64,000 nt of DNA from Pelagibius sp040217155 (lineage in GTDB: Bacteria > Pseudomonadota > Alphaproteobacteria > Kiloniellales > Kiloniellaceae), in assembly GCA_040217155.1 (NCBI GenBank), contig JAVJNS010000004.1, positions 222,784-286,783 on the forward strand. Direction: 5' to 3'. Position numbers and translations under genes: made by a program. Below the pieces are notes generated by a model. That model worked only from the letters and a program-made list of their open reading frames with translations, was not told where the DNA came from and did not search any database. This document shows, piece after piece, positions 60,854-64,000 of the stretch; within the stretch, counting starts at the first letter, position 1, and each line of letters begins with the position of its first letter.

Positions 60854-62455
60854 ATGAGCCGTCACAAGCGATCGCAGCGGCGCGGCGCCGTGGCCTGTGG
60901 CCATCCGGCGACGGCAGCGGCAGCCGAAGAGATGCTGGCCGAGGGCGGCAACGCCTTCGATGCCGTGCTTGCCGCCTTCTGCGCCGCCTGCGTGGCGGAA
61001 CCGGTGCTGGCCTCCCTGGGCGGCGGCGGTTTTCTGCTGGCACAGCCGGCCGAGCGCGAGGCCCTGCTGTATGATTTCTTCGTGCAGACGCCGAAGCGGC
61101 GGCGTGCCGAACGGGAGCTCGACTTCTATCCGATCCTCGCCGACTTCGGCACCGCGACCCAGGAATTCCATATCGGCCTCGGCGCCGCCGCCGTGCCCGG
61201 TGCGGTAAAGGGCCTCTTTGCGATCCATGAGGATCTGGCCAGCCTGCCGATCACACGCATCGTCGAGCCGGCGGCGCGTCTGGCGCGCGACGGCGTGGAA
61301 ATCCGCCCGATCGACGGCTACCTCTTCGAAGTGGTCGCCCCGATCCTGAAAGCCACGCCCGAATCCCGCCGCCTCTTCCTCGATGCGGAAGACCGCCTGC
61401 TCAGGCCCGGTGAGCGGCTGCGCCAGCCCCTGCTGGCCGACAGCCTGGAGGCCCTGGCAACGGAAGGCGCGGCGCTTTTCTATGCAGGCGATTTCGCCTC
61501 GCGTCTGGTCCGTCTGTGCCGTGAGGGCGGCGGTCATCTGACCGAACATGATCTCGCCGGCTACCGGGTCGCCCGCCGCAAGCCTTTCGTCTGCGACTAT
61601 CGCGGAAACCGGGTGACGACCAATCCGCCACCTTCCAGCGGCGGCATTCTCATCGGTTTCGCTTTGGCACTGCTGGCCGAGAACGCCCCGGCAAGACTGC
61701 GCAGCGACAGGCTGGATCAATTGCGGCTGCTGGCCGGGGTGATGGATCTGACCAACAAGGCGCGCATCGAGGCGCGGCTCGAGGACGCCGCGAGCGAGCA
61801 GGAAGAAGCCGCTGCGGCCGACCGCCTCTTCGATCCGGCACTGCTCGACCGCTACCGGAAAGAGATCCGCGGCCAGGCCAGATTTTCCCGCGGCACCACC
61901 CACATCAGCGTCGTCGACGGCAACGGCAACCTGGCCGCCATGAGCCTGTCCAACGGTGAGGGTTGCGGAAAGCTGTTGCCGGACAGCGGCATCGTGCTGA
62001 ACAACATGCTCGGCGAGGAAGATCTGAACCGTGGCGGCTTCCACCGCTGGCCCGAAGACAGCCGCCTCTCGTCGATGATGGCGCCCAGCCTGGTGACCAG
62101 CGCCGAGGGCGCGCTCTACGCCATCGGCTCCGGTGGGTCCAACCGCATCCGTACGGCAGTCCTTCAGGTGCTGGTCAATCTGCTCGACCATGACCTGGAC
62201 ATGACCGCGGCCACCGAAGCCCCGCGCCTCCACGTGGAAGGAAAAATTGCCAATCTGGAGGGCGGCCTGCCACCAGCGGCAGAACCGCTGTTGAGAGGGC
62301 AAGGCTATGAGACCATCGCCTGGCCGCCGCACAATCTCTTCTTCGGCGGCGTGCATGGCGTGGGTTTGAGCGCCGAAGGCAAGCTGTCGGCCGCCGGCGA
62401 TCCGCGCCGCGGCGGCGCCAGCCTGATCCTTTCACCAGAAGCCGGCGGGCACTGA
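60854..62455 (+). CDS. ggt: gamma-glutamyltransferase family protein, apparently without signal peptide
   Basis: This 533-residue Ntn hydrolase is normally cleaved into two chains before the nucleophile Thr, here Thr348 in SRGTTHISVVDGNG. GGNAFDAVLAAFCAACVAEP, LGGGGFLLAQ, NPPPSSGGILIGFALALL and SSMMAPSLV match the family. Unlike periplasmic GGT, the protein starts MSRHKRSQRRGAVACGHP with no signal peptide, so it should be cytoplasmic. It could hydrolyse glutathione or a gamma-glutamyl intermediate. ATG 60854 follows AGGGA. Confidence 0.88.
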   Translation: MSRHKRSQRRGAVACGHPATAAAAEEMLAEGGNAFDAVLAAFCAACVAEPVLASLGGGGFLLAQPAEREALLYDFFVQTPKRRRAERELDFYPILADFGTATQEFHIGLGAAAVPGAVKGLFAIHEDLASLPITRIVEPAARLARDGVEIRPIDGYLFEVVAPILKATPESRRLFLDAEDRLLRPGERLRQPLLADSLEALATEGAALFYAGDFASRLVRLCREGGGHLTEHDLAGYRVARRKPFVCDYRGNRVTTNPPPSSGGILIGFALALLAENAPARLRSDRLDQLRLLAGVMDLTNKARIEARLEDAASEQEEAAAADRLFDPALLDRYRKEIRGQARFSRGTTHISVVDGNGNLAAMSLSNGEGCGKLLPDSGIVLNNMLGEEDLNRGGFHRWPEDSRLSSMMAPSLVTSAEGALYAIGSGGSNRIRTAVLQVLVNLLDHDLDMTAATEAPRLHVEGKIANLEGGLPPAAEPLLRGQGYETIAWPPHNLFFGGVHGVGLSAEGKLSAAGDPRRGGASLILSPEAGGH

Positions 62456-62508
62456 GGGCCGGCGCCCGGCCGCGAGAAGCAGGACGCCGGAGACCCTTTG
62501 GGAAGCGG

Positions 62509-62970
62509 TTAAGCCGCCTGGGAGTCGGAGCGGTTGCGCACGATATAAGCGCGCGCGCAGTGCTCGTCGCAGTAGGGCTTGCCGTGAATCGACGGCTCTC
62601 CGCAGAAGTGGAAATCCTCATCGCCGGGATCGCCAATCGGCCAGAGACAGGCCGGCCCTTTACCGTTCGAACGGGCCACCGCTCTGACCGGGCGCTTAAC
62701 CGGCGCCGCGGCGATGGCGCGTTCCTGCACCTGCCGGGCGGCCGAGGCCGGCTGCGCGGCGGGTTTGGCCACCGCCGCAACGGACGGGCGCCGCACCTGC
62801 GGTGTCACACCGCGCTTGATTGGCGACGGCCGCGCCTTGAGTTTCATCCGGTGAGCTTTGCCAACCACGGAGTTCTTGGAGACCCCGAGCAAGCGGCCGA
62901 TTTCCGACGCACTCCGCCCTGCTTCCCAGAGCCGCATGAGTTCCGAAACGCGTTCTTCTGTCCAAGTCAT
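62509..62970 (-). CDS. gcrA: GcrA cell-cycle regulator
   Basis: The 153-residue GcrA homologue has an N-terminal MTWTEERVSELMRLWEAG, then an HTH (SASEIGRLLGVSKNSVVGKA), a Pro/Ala-rich linker and a C-terminal Cys/His domain (CLWPIGDPGDEDFHFCGEP, YCDEHCARAY). GcrA binds sigma70-RNA polymerase and methylated GANTC sites to activate cell-division genes in alphaproteobacteria. ATG 62970 has GAGG seven bases upstream; an upstream extension is spurious. It is a strong taxonomic marker. Confidence 0.95.
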   Translation of the reverse strand: MTWTEERVSELMRLWEAGRSASEIGRLLGVSKNSVVGKAHRMKLKARPSPIKRGVTPQVRRPSVAAVAKPAAQPASAARQVQERAIAAAPVKRPVRAVARSNGKGPACLWPIGDPGDEDFHFCGEPSIHGKPYCDEHCARAYIVRNRSDSQAA

Positions 62971-63158
62971 GCGTTGGCCTCTATGATTTTCGCTATATCT
63001 TGCGATACCTACTATATGTCGTCTATCCGACGTCTGAACGCACAATATAGTGGAGGGGGCTTTCTGTCTAGGCCGAAATCTGTGGAAAACTGCGGTTTTC
63101 TGTGGGTCAGACCCAGGCGCCCTTTGGCCACAGAAGCTTAGGTGACGTCAGCGGGAGG

Positions 63159-63782
63159 TCAGTCGAACGCGACGGCCTGCCAGCGTTCTCCGGCGCCCTT
63201 GGTGTTGTAGCCCTCGAATTTCACCACCCAGCCAAGTTCCGGGGCGTACCAGGTACGCTGCTCGGCCTGCCAGTCCTTGCCCACCAGTACCGAGCGCCGC
63301 AGCAGCACAAAGGTATCGTAGGTGCCGGCAGGAACGGTCACCCGCTCGGTGCCGAGCACTTCGATACGATCGCGCCACGCCTCACCGGCCCAGCGCCGGG
63401 TGAAATTCACCGCCTTGCCGACCTGTAGCGGAAACAGCTGCCCGAGGACACCGCCACCGGGCGGCACGCCGGCGGTGACACAGTCCATGCAGACGTGCGC
63501 AAAGCTGGCAAAACTGCGCCCTTCCCAGATCCAGGAGACGATGTAGCCGTTGGTCCGCCCAACCAGACCCTCGACGCGCTTGCCGGAATCCAGGTTCTCC
63601 CAGACCATGCGGGTGCCTTCCGGCAAAGCCTTGAATGCCGCAGGCGGAAGATCGACGGACTGGGCCGCGGCGGGGCGAAGGAGCGTTCCGCTCAGCACTG
63701 CCAGGCCCAGCACTGACAGGCCCAGCACTGACAAGCCCAGCAGCAGGACGCCGCGAAACACCAGAAATCGAAGTGAGACCAA
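63159..63782 (-). CDS. exported protein of unknown function
   Basis: This 207-residue protein has a signal peptide whose core is built from tandem repeats (LGLSVLGLSVLGLAVLSG) and ends near LLRPAAAQS. The mature part (GTRMVWENLDSGKRVEGLVG, DTFVLLRRSVLVGKDW, TWYAPELGWVVKFEGYN) looks like a beta-rich periplasmic domain; two Cys in HVCMDCV may form a disulfide or metal site. The start is taken as TTG 63782 with GGGGAG upstream; the longer upstream frame lacks support. The family is not recognised. Confidence 0.7.
   Translation of the reverse strand: MVSLRFLVFRGVLLLGLSVLGLSVLGLAVLSGTLLRPAAAQSVDLPPAAFKALPEGTRMVWENLDSGKRVEGLVGRTNGYIVSWIWEGRSFASFAHVCMDCVTAGVPPGGGVLGQLFPLQVGKAVNFTRRWAGEAWRDRIEVLGTERVTVPAGTYDTFVLLRRSVLVGKDWQAEQRTWYAPELGWVVKFEGYNTKGAGERWQAVAFD
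63696..63740. repeat. three tandem 15-bp units in a signal-peptide core
   Basis: CACTGCCAGGCCCAG (63696-63710), CACTGACAGGCCCAG (63711-63725) and CACTGACAAGCCCAG (63726-63740) encode LGLAV/LGLSV units in the hydrophobic core of the exported protein. Confidence 0.9.
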
Positions 63783-63944
63783 GACAACTCCCCGAACGTG
63801 GGTCCCCGAAGGTGGGCGCGGCCGGGATAGAGCAACCGGCCACGGCGGCAGGAGACTAAAGCACTTTGCGCCCAATTTGAACCATTCTGCCGGAGCGGAT
63901 TTGTGTCAGGACCAAGAGGATTTGGCGCCGGGCATAGCGGCGCT

Positions 63945-64000
63945 ATGGTCAAGCCAAAGCCCGCCGGTACTGGCGCAAAGTCGCCCGGCCCCCAAAAGGC
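63945..64000 (+). CDS. possible 5' end of a gene running off the right edge
   Basis: ATG 63945 opens a frame reading MVKPKPAGTGAKSPGPQK to the window edge, with GAGGA about 30 bases upstream but no close ribosome-binding site. It is too short to identify. Confidence 0.3.
   Translation, partial: MVKPKPAGTGAKSPGPQK

Overview
The window is GC-rich DNA from an alphaproteobacterium. GcrA is an alphaproteobacterial cell-cycle regulator, and a DUF2336 protein, several TRAP/TAXI transporters and ppdK next to glyS-glyQ all fit Rhodospirillales or a close relative. This placement rests on gene content, not on a computed phylogeny. No rRNA, CRISPR array, intact insertion sequence or phage module is visible. 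There is one tRNA, tRNA-Pro(CGG).

Region by region. 0-8.7 kb: an LpxR-like lipid A deacylase, a dihydroorotase-family enzyme, three glycosyltransferases (GT4 and two GT9) with a membrane protein (LPS core/surface sugars), a YgfZ/CAF17 Fe-S repair protein and MeaB. 8.7-10.6 kb: Hsp20 behind an FNR/FixK-like box, a 74-residue unknown protein and a methyltransferase. 10.6-17.5 kb: a catabolic cluster in which a LysR regulator diverges from an agmatinase/guanidinobutyrase-type ureohydrolase, followed by a PotDABC-type ABC importer and a carbon-nitrogen hydrolase. Together these suggest uptake and breakdown of a guanidino or polyamine compound. 17.5-21.2 kb: an accessory segment of paired REP-like repeats and two atypical genes (an all-helical, HEPN-like protein and an HNH-type nuclease), bounded by a 35-bp duplication of the 3' end of ppdK. 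21.2-29.7 kb: ppdK, glyS, glyQ, a small zinc-ribbon protein, an S49 peptidase, a TrmN6-like methyltransferase and a DUF2007 protein.

30-37.9 kb: octaprenyl diphosphate synthase, a small HTH protein, an AT-rich gap with a strong candidate small RNA, a pentapeptide-repeat protein, and a four-gene cluster made of a periplasmic rhodanese-fold protein lacking the catalytic Cys, a membrane histidine kinase, a cytochrome b561/ethylbenzene-dehydrogenase-type haem protein and a 2Fe-2S/FAD/NAD reductase. tRNA-Pro follows. 38-50.4 kb: transport. It holds an orphan TAXI binding protein, a DctPQM TRAP operon, a DUF2336 protein, an unknown protein, an FGE/SUMF1-domain protein, and a TAXI-TRAP operon ending in a UspA gene and starting with a 50-residue membrane ORF. 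50.7-64 kb: a PCu(A)C copper chaperone, a BKACE enzyme with a class III aminotransferase, apt, a PAS histidine kinase, two amidases around a small secreted protein, a retropepsin-like protease, gamma-glutamyltransferase, GcrA and a secreted unknown protein.

Two patterns cut across the annotation. First, short tandem duplications (12-19 bp, two or three copies) recur at about a dozen places, mostly at gene edges; those inside genes are all multiples of three. Second, each of the three solute-binding-protein genes that has transport partners is followed by a strong hairpin before the next gene of its operon. The best candidates for undescribed biology are the sRNA with promoter and terminator at about 31.6 kb, the ppdK-bounded accessory island, and the rhodanese-kinase-cytochrome-reductase cluster.
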